From: Betaproteobacteria bacterium
GTDB lineage: Bacteria > Pseudomonadota > Gammaproteobacteria > Burkholderiales > Burkholderiaceae_E
Length of the DNA stretch: 7,559 nucleotides
NCBI GenBank assembly: GCA_016868095.1
Contig: VGHV01000115.1
Span: 1 to 7,559, forward strand
Direction: 5' to 3'
How positions within the stretch are numbered: position 1 is the stretch's first letter; every line of letters begins with the position of its first letter. Positions 1-5,441 of the stretch are shown in pieces. A program made the translations under genes and the position numbers. The notes beneath the pieces were generated by a model. The model did no database searches and had not been told where the DNA came from. It saw only the letters and a list, made by a program, of their open reading frames with translations.

Positions 1-479
1 GCCATGGTTTTACTGGATACGCCAATGGCCATTTGTGGCGCACGACCCTGCAAGACGAAGGCTTGAAACATCTGGCCTTTTTGCTGCAGATTGATGGTGT
101 GTTCGTAGGCACCCGACACCACGTCGGCCGATCCGCCAACCACCGCTGCAAGCGCTCTTGAGCCACCCGCAAAATCGCTGATCTCGACATCAAGGCCTTC
201 GGCTTTATAAAAACCTTTGAACTCAGCGATCGAAAGCGGCAAGTAATAAAAGGAAGCCTTACCGCCAACCGCTATTGAAACTTTTGTCTTTTCAAGTGCT
301 TGGGCACGCGCGTTTGCACCGGTCAATCCGATGGCGGGAACGGCAGCAAGGCTAGCCATTGAGCCAAGCGCTTTGAGATGCTTGCGTCGAGCCCACATGG
401 CATCGGATACCCAGTCCAAATCCTCATGATGGATAGGATCGGTCGCTTCCCCAAATTTTTCATGGTGTTTGTTGCTCAT
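1..479 (-). CDS. ABC transporter substrate-binding protein, NMT1/TauA/SsuA type (3' part cut by window edge)
   Basis: This would be the periplasmic binding component of an ABC importer. The first 159 codons are present and the rest lies beyond base 1. After a signal region, residues 65-159 read like the N-terminal lobe of the NMT1/SsuA/TauA fold: a strand (VSIAVGG), the pattern YYLPLSIAEFKGFYKAEGLD, then a GGSRALAAVVGGSADVVSGAYEH stretch split here as GGSRALAAVV and GGSADVVSGA. Residues 30-36 (ARRKHLK) resemble a twin-arginine motif, followed by a hydrophobic segment and an AxA site near residues 57-61. The start at 479 is supported by GGAGAC (486-491, minus strand) six bases upstream. Met28 would be an alternative start but has no comparable site noted. 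The family imports sulfonates, nitrate, pyrimidine precursors or aromatic acids; the ligand cannot be told here. It is divergent from the dehydrogenase gene at 582. Confidence 0.88.
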   Translation of the reverse strand, partial: MSNKHHEKFGEATDPIHHEDLDWVSDAMWARRKHLKALGSMASLAAVPAIGLTGANARAQALEKTKVSIAVGGKASFYYLPLSIAEFKGFYKAEGLDVEISDFAGGSRALAAVVGGSADVVSGAYEHTINLQQKGQMFQAFVLQGRAPQMAIGVSSKTM

Positions 480-485
480 CGCTTG

Positions 486-491
486 GTCTCC
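486..491 (-). promoter_or_regulatory. Ribosome binding site deciding the start of the substrate-binding protein
   Basis: On the minus strand this reads GGAGAC, six bases before the ATG at 479-477. It favours this long form, with a 30-residue stretch before the twin arginines, over the internal Met28. Confidence 0.65.
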
Positions 492-581
492 AATGTTCTT
501 GATTTGTAAGCTGCAAGTTTAACAAGCGAGGCTAAACTTCCAACTTTGACGGGTCTTTAAACAACAAGGGAAGGGATAGCT

Positions 582-1346
582 ATGCAAATCGAAGGTCATG
601 TTGCACTGATTACCGGGGGCGCCTCGGGTTTGGGTGGCGCAAGCGCGAAGATGTGGGTTGATCAAGGCGGTTCGGTGTTGATCGCCGACGTCAACGCGGC
701 CTTAGGTGAAGCATTTGCTAGCAGTCTTGGCCCCAAGGCACGCTTTATGAGCTGTGACGTCAGCTCAGAAAGCGACGCGCACGCGGCTGTTGATGCAGCA
801 AAGACCATGGGCAGCCTGTCTTGTCTGATCAATTGCGCAGGCATCGGTAAGGCGATGAAAACCGTTGGCAAAGACGGTGCGCATCCGCTTGATCATTTCA
901 TTCGTGTCGTCAACGTCAATCTGATTGGAAGTTTTAATATGCTTCGCCTGGCCGCTGCCGCCATGGTGAGCAATACGCCCAATGCCGAAGGCGAACGCGG
1001 TGTGATTATCAACACCGCTTCGGTTGCGGCCTATGACGGTCAGATTGGGCAAGCCGCCTACTCAGCCTCCAAGGGTGGCATTGTCGGGATGACCTTGCCG
1101 ATTGCACGCGATTTATCGCGCGACGGTATTCGCGTGGTGACGATTGCGCCTGGGCTCTTCGAAACACCGCTGCTCGCTGCCTTGCCTGAAGACGCTAAAG
1201 CATCGCTTGGCCGTCAGGTGCCCTTCCCGCCACGCCTTGGTCGACCCGATGAATATGCGCAAATGGCCAAACACATTGTGGAAAACTGCATGCTCAATGG
1301 CGAGACCATCCGGCTTGATGGTGCAATCCGGATGGCGCCTCGTTAA
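582..1346 (+). CDS. Short-chain dehydrogenase/reductase, HSD10-like (3-hydroxyacyl-CoA dehydrogenase type 2 kind)
   Basis: A cytosolic NAD(H)-dependent oxidoreductase of 254 residues, the usual classical SDR length. Visible motifs are the Rossmann glycine motif TGGASGLG (11-18), Asp36 at the end of the second strand (predicts NAD over NADP), CDV (58-60), NCAG (84-87, a variant of NNAG), and the catalytic set Asn113, Ser147, Tyr160 and Lys164 within YSASKGG. The C-terminal block, with [10 protein letters not shown] and RLGRPDEYA followed by [13 protein letters not shown], is characteristic of the 17-beta-HSD type 10 / 3-hydroxy-2-methylbutyryl-CoA dehydrogenase group. A step in beta-oxidation-like or branched-chain acyl-CoA breakdown is therefore likely, but the substrate is inferred from the family only. 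AAGGGA at 571-576 lies five bases before the ATG. The gene is divergent from the transporter gene and convergent with the amidase. Confidence 0.93.
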   Translation: MQIEGHVALITGGASGLGGASAKMWVDQGGSVLIADVNAALGEAFASSLGPKARFMSCDVSSESDAHAAVDAAKTMGSLSCLINCAGIGKAMKTVGKDGAHPLDHFIRVVNVNLIGSFNMLRLAAAAMVSNTPNAEGERGVIINTASVAAYDGQIGQAAYSASKGGIVGMTLPIARDLSRDGIRVVTIAPGLFETPLLAALPEDAKASLGRQVPFPPRLGRPDEYAQMAKHIVENCMLNGETIRLDGAIRMAPR

Positions 1347-1353
1347 TGAGCGT

Positions 1354-1436
1354 CGGCCGATGTCGATTCGGCCCACGCCGTATCGGCTGATGCAGTACCG
1401 GCCGATGTCGATTCGGCCCATGCCGTATCGGCTGAT
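1354..1436. repeat. Two-copy direct repeat, 38-bp units with 45-bp period, between convergent genes
   Basis: Units at 1354-1391 and 1399-1436 differ at one position only (C at 1375+1 versus T in the second copy, in CCCACG/CCCATG), with a 7-bp spacer. They occupy nearly all of the 91 bp between the dehydrogenase stop (1346) and the amidase stop (1438). Each unit holds a perfect 6-bp inverted repeat GGCCGA/TCGGCC with a 7-base loop (1355-1360 with 1368-1373; 1400-1405 with 1413-1418) and a smaller GCCG-TAT-CGGC (1377-1387 in the first). It may act as a two-way transcription end or RNA-stabilising structure, but there is no T-run as in a standard intrinsic terminator. Confidence 0.9.
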
Positions 1437-1437
1437 A

Positions 1438-2784
1438 CTAGTCGGGTAAGCCAACGCCCTGGGATTCGAGCCAACTGCCGAGCGCGAGCACAAGCGCATC
1501 GGCCTGTGCGCGACCGACAATTTGCAGACCGAGCGGCAATACGCCGCTGCGAGCAAAGGGAATGGTTAAGGTAGGCAAACCCACCATGCTAAAGGCTGCT
1601 GTCTGGCCCAGGACGGCATCGCGCACTGGCATGGTTCCCCCGGCCACTGACACGGTGGTTTGACCGCGACGCGGTGGCGCAACCGCGGTTGTGGGCATGA
1701 TGAGGGCATCTAAGTCAGCAAGACAGGCGTGTAAGTCGCGCCGAACAGCCTCGCGTTCTTGCATCGCATCGACATACTGCAATGCCGACATTTGTTCGCC
1801 AAGCTTCATCGGGTTGAGCACCGATTCGGAAAACCCCTCACCTCCGTGGGCGAGAACAGCCCGATGGATCCAAGCCGCCTCCGGTCTTACGATCGCGCTA
1901 TAACAAGCCCAGGCACGATCAAGCACTGCTTTCAGTTTGACCTCGCGGATTTCTGCTCCCTTTGCGCGCAGGTCTGCCACTTGCCGCTCGAAGGCTTGCG
2001 ACACATCATCAGCAAGTCGCGGTGCGAGCCAGTCTTGCGGAATTCCAAAACAAGGCGTTCGCCCCACAGCACCATGTGCAGCACTACGCTGCGACATAAC
2101 CTCGTAGAGCAAGGCGCAATCGGCAGTCGTCCTGGCAAGTGGGCCCGCGTGATCGCAGGTCCAACTCAAATGCAGCGCACCGGCCAATGGAATGGCGCCA
2201 AAGCTTGGCTTAAAACCCGCGAGCCCGCAAAACGCAGCCGGAATGCGCACCGAGCCCCCAGTATCGGAGCCAAGTCCGGCAAAGCCAATCCCAACCGCGG
2301 TTGCAGCGCCTGCACCACTCGAAGAACCACCGGCTTGATGCGCGTGATCGAAGGGATTTAAGACGTCGCCCGTCCATTGATTTTCGCCTGTCGCGCCCAG
2401 TGCAATCTCATGCATGTTGGTCTTGGCAAAAATGAGCGCTCCCGCTTCCCGCAAACGTGACACGGCAATTGCTTCGTCCATACCCAGCTCGGGCAAAGCC
2501 GCGCGCGTACCAGCCATCAAAGGCGTACCCCTTACTTGGTACAAATCCTTGATCGTTATGGGAATGCCATGTAAGGGCCCCAAGGGAATTTCACTGCCAC
2601 CAGCCGATGCTCGCCGCTGATCGTCCATGGTCCTTGCGGTTTGCTCTGCAAGTTCCCAATCGACCCAGGCGATTGCGTTTAATACGGCGTGGTTTTGAGC
2701 AGCCTCTTTCGCTTTCGCGATCAAGTCAACGCTAATGGTCTTCGCTTCACGAAGTAGGGCAAGATTTTCGATGATTGATAACAT
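1438..2784 (-). CDS. Amidase-signature family amidohydrolase
   Basis: A cytosolic serine amidase of 448 residues that hydrolyses a C-N amide bond. The Ser-cisSer-Lys triad is complete: Lys79 in PITIKDL, Ser154 in GGSSSG (152-157) and Ser178 in DTGGSVRIPA (174-183). The spacings (75 and 24 residues) equal those of FAAH and GatA. It is unlikely to be the Gln-tRNA amidotransferase subunit GatA because no gatB or gatC is adjacent. The substrate is unknown. The start at 2784 is chosen because AAGGAGG (2794-2800, minus strand) lies nine bases upstream. An in-frame GTG at 2805 would give seven more residues but would place the binding site inside the gene. The start region is duplicated upstream (2807-2900). 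Its stop faces the dehydrogenase stop across a repeat. With the transporter and dehydrogenase it may belong to a catabolic group (inference). Confidence 0.93.
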   Translation of the reverse strand: MLSIIENLALLREAKTISVDLIAKAKEAAQNHAVLNAIAWVDWELAEQTARTMDDQRRASAGGSEIPLGPLHGIPITIKDLYQVRGTPLMAGTRAALPELGMDEAIAVSRLREAGALIFAKTNMHEIALGATGENQWTGDVLNPFDHAHQAGGSSSGAGAATAVGIGFAGLGSDTGGSVRIPAAFCGLAGFKPSFGAIPLAGALHLSWTCDHAGPLARTTADCALLYEVMSQRSAAHGAVGRTPCFGIPQDWLAPRLADDVSQAFERQVADLRAKGAEIREVKLKAVLDRAWACYSAIVRPEAAWIHRAVLAHGGEGFSESVLNPMKLGEQMSALQYVDAMQEREAVRRDLHACLADLDALIMPTTAVAPPRRGQTTVSVAGGTMPVRDAVLGQTAAFSMVGLPTLTIPFARSGVLPLGLQIVGRAQADALVLALGSWLESQGVGLPD

Positions 2785-2878
2785 GTTGTCGTTCCTCCTT
2801 CCCACATTTCGCGATCAAGTCAACGCTAGTGGTCTTCGCTTCACGAAGTAGGGCAAGACTTTCGATGATTGATAACAT
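2747..2878 (-). pseudogene. 43-codon upstream ORF, duplicated 5' end of the amidase gene
   Basis: The second copy of the 94-bp repeat keeps an ATG at 2878-2876 with AAGGAGG (2888-2894, minus strand) nine bases before it. It encodes MLSIIESLALLREAKTTSVD and then LIAK, matching the amidase start except for two residues. Because 94 is not a multiple of three, reading through the junction shifts frame, and the ORF ends at TGA (2749-2747) after 43 codons. It therefore overlaps the first 38 bases of the real amidase in another frame. It is probably a dead fragment as protein. It could still affect translation of the amidase, since ribosomes loading on the upstream site would cross the true start. 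Confidence 0.7.
2794..2800 (-). promoter_or_regulatory. Strong ribosome binding site of the amidase gene
   Basis: AAGGAGG on the minus strand, nine bases from the ATG at 2784. It decides the start against the GTG at 2805. An identical site in the duplicated copy is at 2888-2894. Confidence 0.85.
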
Positions 2879-2954
2879 GTTGTCGTTCCTCCTTCCCACA
2901 TCATGCCCGAGCTCAAGTCAAAGCAAGGCTGGAAAAACCATAGGAGTTTCATTC

Positions 2955-3242
2955 ATGCCGCAAAAGCGTTTCAACAGCGGGGCGATTCGCGAAGCGCGCT
3001 ACGACCCTAGCGAAAAACAACTCGAACTCAGTTTCAATAACGGCAACGTTCGTGTCTACCGCGCCGTACCTGGCGCCGTTTGGGAGCGACTTTGCGCATC
3101 ACCCAATCCCGCGAGTTACTGGGAAGACCGAATTGCCGAGGAATACCCCGAACGCAAAGCAGCTTCGGTCAGCAAAGCGGGCACCCGCGCACAACTCGAC
3201 GCTTTGTTCGGATCAGCCAAAGGCACTGAGCATGAGCCTTGA
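2955..3242 (+). CDS. Small KTSC-domain protein
   Basis: A 95-residue protein whose residues 6-65 fit the KTSC domain, a roughly 60-residue module named after a C-terminal extension of some lysyl-tRNA synthetases and also found alone in bacteria; RNA binding has been suggested but the function is unknown. Matching features are FNSGAIREARYDP, then LELSFNNGNVRVYRAVP, then ASYWEDRIAEEYP. The central Y-x-Y of the family appears here as Arg33-Val34-Tyr35, so the first Tyr is lost. Residues 66-95 are a charged, low-conservation tail. TAGGAG (2941-2946) lies eight bases before the ATG. The frame stays open upstream to 2775, but that part runs through the duplicated amidase leader and is rejected. It is followed after 9 nt by the EarP gene, so co-transcription is likely. 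Confidence 0.85.
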   Translation: MPQKRFNSGAIREARYDPSEKQLELSFNNGNVRVYRAVPGAVWERLCASPNPASYWEDRIAEEYPERKAASVSKAGTRAQLDALFGSAKGTEHEP

Positions 3243-3251
3243 GAAGCACGC

Positions 3252-4394
3252 TTGAAAAAACTCAAGGTTTTCATGTTTTGCCAGGTGATCGACCACCTGG
3301 GCGATATCGGCGTTTGTCTGCGCCTAGCGCGATCGCTACAAGCATTAGGCGATTGGGATCTGCACATCTTCTGCAATCAGGCCGACAAGGCTCGGTTGCT
3401 CATCGACCCGCAAGTCGACCGTGTCGACTGGCATGCCTGGCCCACAGACGAGGCATACCTTCAGCATGTGCCCGAAGTGATCCTTTGCGCCTTTGGTTGC
3501 GACCTGCCCCTTGGCGTGAGGCGTCAGCTTGAGCTTCAACGCAAAAACCCCGCCCTGCCCAAGACCTTGTGGATTCACTTGGACTATCTGAGCGCAGAGC
3601 CCTGGGTCGAGGACTTTCATGGACTCAGTTCTTATAAGCCCGATGGACTCATCCAACAATTCTACTTCCCGGGTTTCGGCGAAAAAACCGGTGGTTTGCC
3701 GGGTGACCCGCCATCTTTGTTGCCATCAAATCAAGCTCAAACATCAGCACTCAGAGTCTTTGCCTACGTCTATAAGCACGCACCACTGATGACTTGGCTG
3801 CATGCGCTAAACCTGCCCATCGATCTTTTGACCACTGAGGACCTAGCCAACCATTGGCAAACAGCAAGGCCAACTACTTGCGTTACAACAACTTCGTGTG
3901 AGCAGCATGACGAAGTCGGCCAAGCTCGGATCCAATTCAAGACGCTCGCTCAGATCCAATTCAAGACGCTCGCCCCCTGCACTCAGATAGCATGGGATCA
4001 CACCATGTTGAGTTGTGAGCTACTTTTTGTACGCGGCGAGGACAGCTGGGTGCAAGCGATGCGAAGCGGTATCCCATGGCTTTGGCAGCCCTACCCCCAA
4101 GAGCTTGCGACCATGCGCGCCAAGCTCCAATCGCTACTCAACATCATGTCTGAGCAACTGCGCAAGTATCCGCATTGGCCCCTGTGGCGCGATGCACAAC
4201 TTGCCTGGGGACTAGGCGAGGAGCCCGACTTAAAAGACTTTACTAATTTATGCCTGGAGCTAGGAAGCTGGCAGGCGATGGCCCGGGCCTGGGCCGCTTA
4301 TTGCAACCGACTGCCAAGGCTCGACCAAGGTCTTTGTCACATGATTGACAAGCATCGCAGCGCGCTAAACGCTTATAATGTAAGGCTTTGCTGA
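3252..4394 (+). CDS. earP: EF-P arginine rhamnosyltransferase EarP
   Basis: A cytosolic inverting GT-B glycosyltransferase (formerly DUF2331) that moves rhamnose from dTDP-rhamnose to Arg32 of EF-P. Of 380 residues, about the normal length. Family landmarks are FCQVIDHLGDIGVCLRLAR (9-27) with the two aspartates (Asp14, Asp18) four apart, LDYLSAEPWVE (110-120), FPGFGEKTGGL (139-149) and VRGEDSWVQA with RGEDS at 261-265, followed by WQPYPQE. The start is taken as TTG at 3252 with GAGAAG (3241-3246) five bases before, because the first beta strand (KVFMFCQ) would be lost with the ATG at 3273, which also has an AAGG-like site. Codons around 3924-3973 hold an 8-residue tandem duplication (IQFKTLA twice). 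It is placed directly before its substrate gene efp, the usual arrangement. Confidence 0.95.
   Translation: MKKLKVFMFCQVIDHLGDIGVCLRLARSLQALGDWDLHIFCNQADKARLLIDPQVDRVDWHAWPTDEAYLQHVPEVILCAFGCDLPLGVRRQLELQRKNPALPKTLWIHLDYLSAEPWVEDFHGLSSYKPDGLIQQFYFPGFGEKTGGLPGDPPSLLPSNQAQTSALRVFAYVYKHAPLMTWLHALNLPIDLLTTEDLANHWQTARPTTCVTTTSCEQHDEVGQARIQFKTLAQIQFKTLAPCTQIAWDHTMLSCELLFVRGEDSWVQAMRSGIPWLWQPYPQELATMRAKLQSLLNIMSEQLRKYPHWPLWRDAQLAWGLGEEPDLKDFTNLCLELGSWQAMARAWAAYCNRLPRLDQGLCHMIDKHRSALNAYNVRLC
3924..3973. repeat. 24-bp in-frame tandem duplication inside earP
   Basis: A 24-bp unit occurs at 3924-3947 and again at 3948-3971, with identity running on to 3973 and one mismatch (G3928/A3952). The core GATCCAATTCAAGACGCTCG is found at 3929 and 3953. 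In protein it gives RIQFKTLA followed by QIQFKTLA, adding eight residues just before the segment that leads to the RGEDS motif. Confidence 0.95.
4374..4379 (+). promoter_or_regulatory. Candidate -10 element of an efp promoter within the end of earP
   Basis: A perfect TATAAT lies 35 bases before the efp ATG, in the last codons of earP. A perfect TTGACA is at 4345-4350, but the gap of 23 bp is too long for ordinary sigma-70 use, and the hexamer at 17 bp spacing (AGCATC) is poor. An own promoter would make sense because EF-P is needed in much larger amounts than EarP. Prediction only. Confidence 0.4.
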
Positions 4395-4414
4395 GCTAAT
4401 CTTTGGGTGTCACC

Positions 4415-4975
4415 ATGAAAATCGCGCAGGAAATTCGCACTGGCAACGTCATCATGATGGGCAAAGACCCGATGGTGGTCTTGCGTGCGGAGTACAACAA
4501 ATCGGGCCGTAATGCTGCTGTGGTCAAGATGAAACTTAAAAATCTCTTGAATAATTCCGGGACCGAAACTGTCTTTAAAGCCGACGAAAAGATGGAGGTT
4601 TTAGTCCTTGAGAAGAAGGAGGTCACCTACTCTTACTTCGCGGACCCGATGTATGTCTTTATGGACGCTGAATACAATCAGTTCGAAGTCGAGGCCGATA
4701 GCATGGGCGACGCCTTAAACTACCTCGACGATGCCATGCCCTGTGAGGTTATTTTCTACAACGGACGTGCGATTTCTGTCGAACTGCCAACCGGCTTAGT
4801 ACGAGAGGTCGAGTACACCGAGCCTGCTGTGCGCGGTGATACCTCTGGCAAGGTGATGAAGCCAGCACGCGTAAAGCCCACGGGATTCGAAGTGCAAGTG
4901 CCTGCCTTCGTTGAGATCGGCGACAAAATCGAGATCGACACGCGTACGGGCGAGTACCGCAACCGCGTCAAGTGA
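4415..4975 (+). CDS. efp: Translation elongation factor P
   Basis: EF-P binds ribosomes stalled at consecutive prolines, between the P and E sites, and helps peptide bond formation. The protein has 186 residues, the standard length, with the three-domain layout (roughly 1-62 KOW-like, 65-127 OB, 130-186 OB). The modification loop reads [11 protein letters not shown] with Arg32 at the tip, i.e. the rhamnosylated type rather than the Lys34 type. Other landmarks are KECTYSYF-like [18 protein letters not shown] (split [18 protein letters not shown]) and the C-terminal [14 protein letters not shown]. The ATG at 4415 is chosen over an in-frame TTG at 4403 because MKIAQEIR is the family N-terminus. 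No strong Shine-Dalgarno is seen (only GGGTG). It lies 20 nt after earP, its modifying enzyme. Its stop touches the stop of the leftward DUF3579 gene. Confidence 0.98.
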   Translation: MKIAQEIRTGNVIMMGKDPMVVLRAEYNKSGRNAAVVKMKLKNLLNNSGTETVFKADEKMEVLVLEKKEVTYSYFADPMYVFMDAEYNQFEVEADSMGDALNYLDDAMPCEVIFYNGRAISVELPTGLVREVEYTEPAVRGDTSGKVMKPARVKPTGFEVQVPAFVEIGDKIEIDTRTGEYRNRVK

Positions 4976-5350
4976 TCAGTCAACCGGCCCGTCAAGGGTT
5001 TGGGTGATGAGGTCGTTATCGATAGCGAATTGCTGCAAAAACTCATAGGCTAGAGGCTCTACGCCATAGAGCCTTCCGCTTACGAGTACAGCCCGCAGGC
5101 TAGCAACATGGTCTGAATCCCCTTGTGCGTGCCCCGGATGCGCGACAAAGACTGGTAGGACCAGTGAGGAATAAGCCGTACTTGGGCCTGATTCCATAGG
5201 TAATGCACGGTCTTTTGCCGATCCTTGGTCGTCGCGAAATTGGGCCATGATGCCCGCAAGCCGTTCTGCCCAGTCAGAAGGCCGAAAAACACGTTGGTCC
5301 CGAGTGAGTCCCAAGATGTGGAACGAGGGCTTGGTTTCAAGTGGAAACAT
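4976..5350 (-). CDS. DUF3579 domain-containing protein
   Basis: A 124-residue protein of unknown function. Residues 10-38, with LGLTRDQRVFRPSDWAERLA and then GIMAQF, and residues around 94-115 (RLYGVEPLAYEFLQQFAIDN then DL) match my memory of the DUF3579 family, which occurs mainly in betaproteobacteria. The middle (about 40-85, with DDQGSAKDRALPMESGPSTA) seems longer than usual in this family, which normally has about 100 residues; this is from memory. No signal peptide or membrane segment is seen. The start ATG is at 5350 with only a weak binding site. Its TGA (4978-4976) directly abuts the efp TGA (4973-4975). It is divergent from argD across 91 bp, which hints at, but does not prove, a link with arginine metabolism. 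Confidence 0.85.
   Translation of the reverse strand: MFPLETKPSFHILGLTRDQRVFRPSDWAERLAGIMAQFRDDQGSAKDRALPMESGPSTAYSSLVLPVFVAHPGHAQGDSDHVASLRAVLVSGRLYGVEPLAYEFLQQFAIDNDLITQTLDGPVD
5054..5074. other. Perfect 8-bp inverted repeat inside the DUF3579 gene, downstream of efp
   Basis: AGGCTCTA (5054-5061) and TAGAGCCT (5067-5074) pair perfectly around a five-base loop CGCCA. The site is about 80 bases after the efp stop. There is no T-run after it on either strand, so it is not a standard intrinsic terminator, but it could mark or protect the 3' end of the efp transcript. The bases also encode the conserved LYGVEPLAY region of DUF3579. Confidence 0.45.
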
Positions 5351-5380
5351 TCAACGATCATCAGCCTGACACATGCCGCG

Positions 5381-5408
5381 ATTATAGAATGCGAGCTTTA
5401 CACAACAA
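5381..5408 (-). promoter_or_regulatory. Candidate promoter of the DUF3579 gene
   Basis: On the minus strand a perfect TATAAT (5386-5381) is preceded at 16 bp by TTGTTG (5408-5403), a partial -35. The start point would be near 5374, giving a leader of about 24 nt before the ATG at 5350. On the + strand the same bases read TATAGAAT and could serve as a weak -10 for argD, so the two promoters may overlap. Confidence 0.45.
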
Positions 5409-5441
5409 TTTCTGGACGCCGCGACCGAGGCGCAAGACACC

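Larger units (their letters stand above)
2713..2900. repeat. 94-bp tandem duplication covering the amidase start and ribosome binding site
   Basis: Copies are 2713-2806 and 2807-2900, directly abutting, with only two differences (A2735/G2829 and T2765/C2859). Each copy carries the first 24 codons of the amidase, its ATG and the AAGGAGG site. Copy one belongs to the intact gene and copy two lies in the leader. The two substitutions change residues (Asn7 to Ser, Ile17 to Thr in the upstream copy). The presence of differences argues against a simple assembly artefact and for a recent real duplication. Confidence 0.97.

Noticed and set aside
546..551. TTGACG as a -35 element for the dehydrogenase
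   Set aside because: No acceptable -10 follows at 15-19 bp before the ribosome binding site. No convincing promoter was found in 480-581 for either strand.
1113..1556. A 147-residue minus-strand ORF with a 15-residue peptide repeat (RYGMGRIDIGR and RYGVGRIDIGR)
   Set aside because: It overlaps the ends of two well-supported genes in other frames and only looks repetitive because it reads the 45-bp DNA repeat. The same holds for the + strand ORF at 1144-1449.
1759..2361. A 200-residue + strand ORF opposite the amidase
   Set aside because: It is antisense to the catalytic core of the amidase and has no recognisable domain or binding site.
1438..2784. Amidase as GatA of the Glu-tRNA(Gln) amidotransferase
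   Set aside because: The triad spacing fits GatA, but it also fits the whole amidase family; gatB and gatC are absent and the protein is shorter than usual GatA.
2785..2805. GTG start seven codons upstream for the amidase
   Set aside because: Its codons are the AAGGAGG ribosome binding site of the ATG at 2784.
2775..2954. N-terminal extension of the KTSC protein by 60 residues
   Set aside because: The extension runs antisense through the duplicated amidase leader. The ATG at 2955 has a good binding site and matches the domain start.
4403..4414. TTG start four codons upstream for EF-P
   Set aside because: The family N-terminus is MKIAQEIR, beginning at the ATG at 4415.
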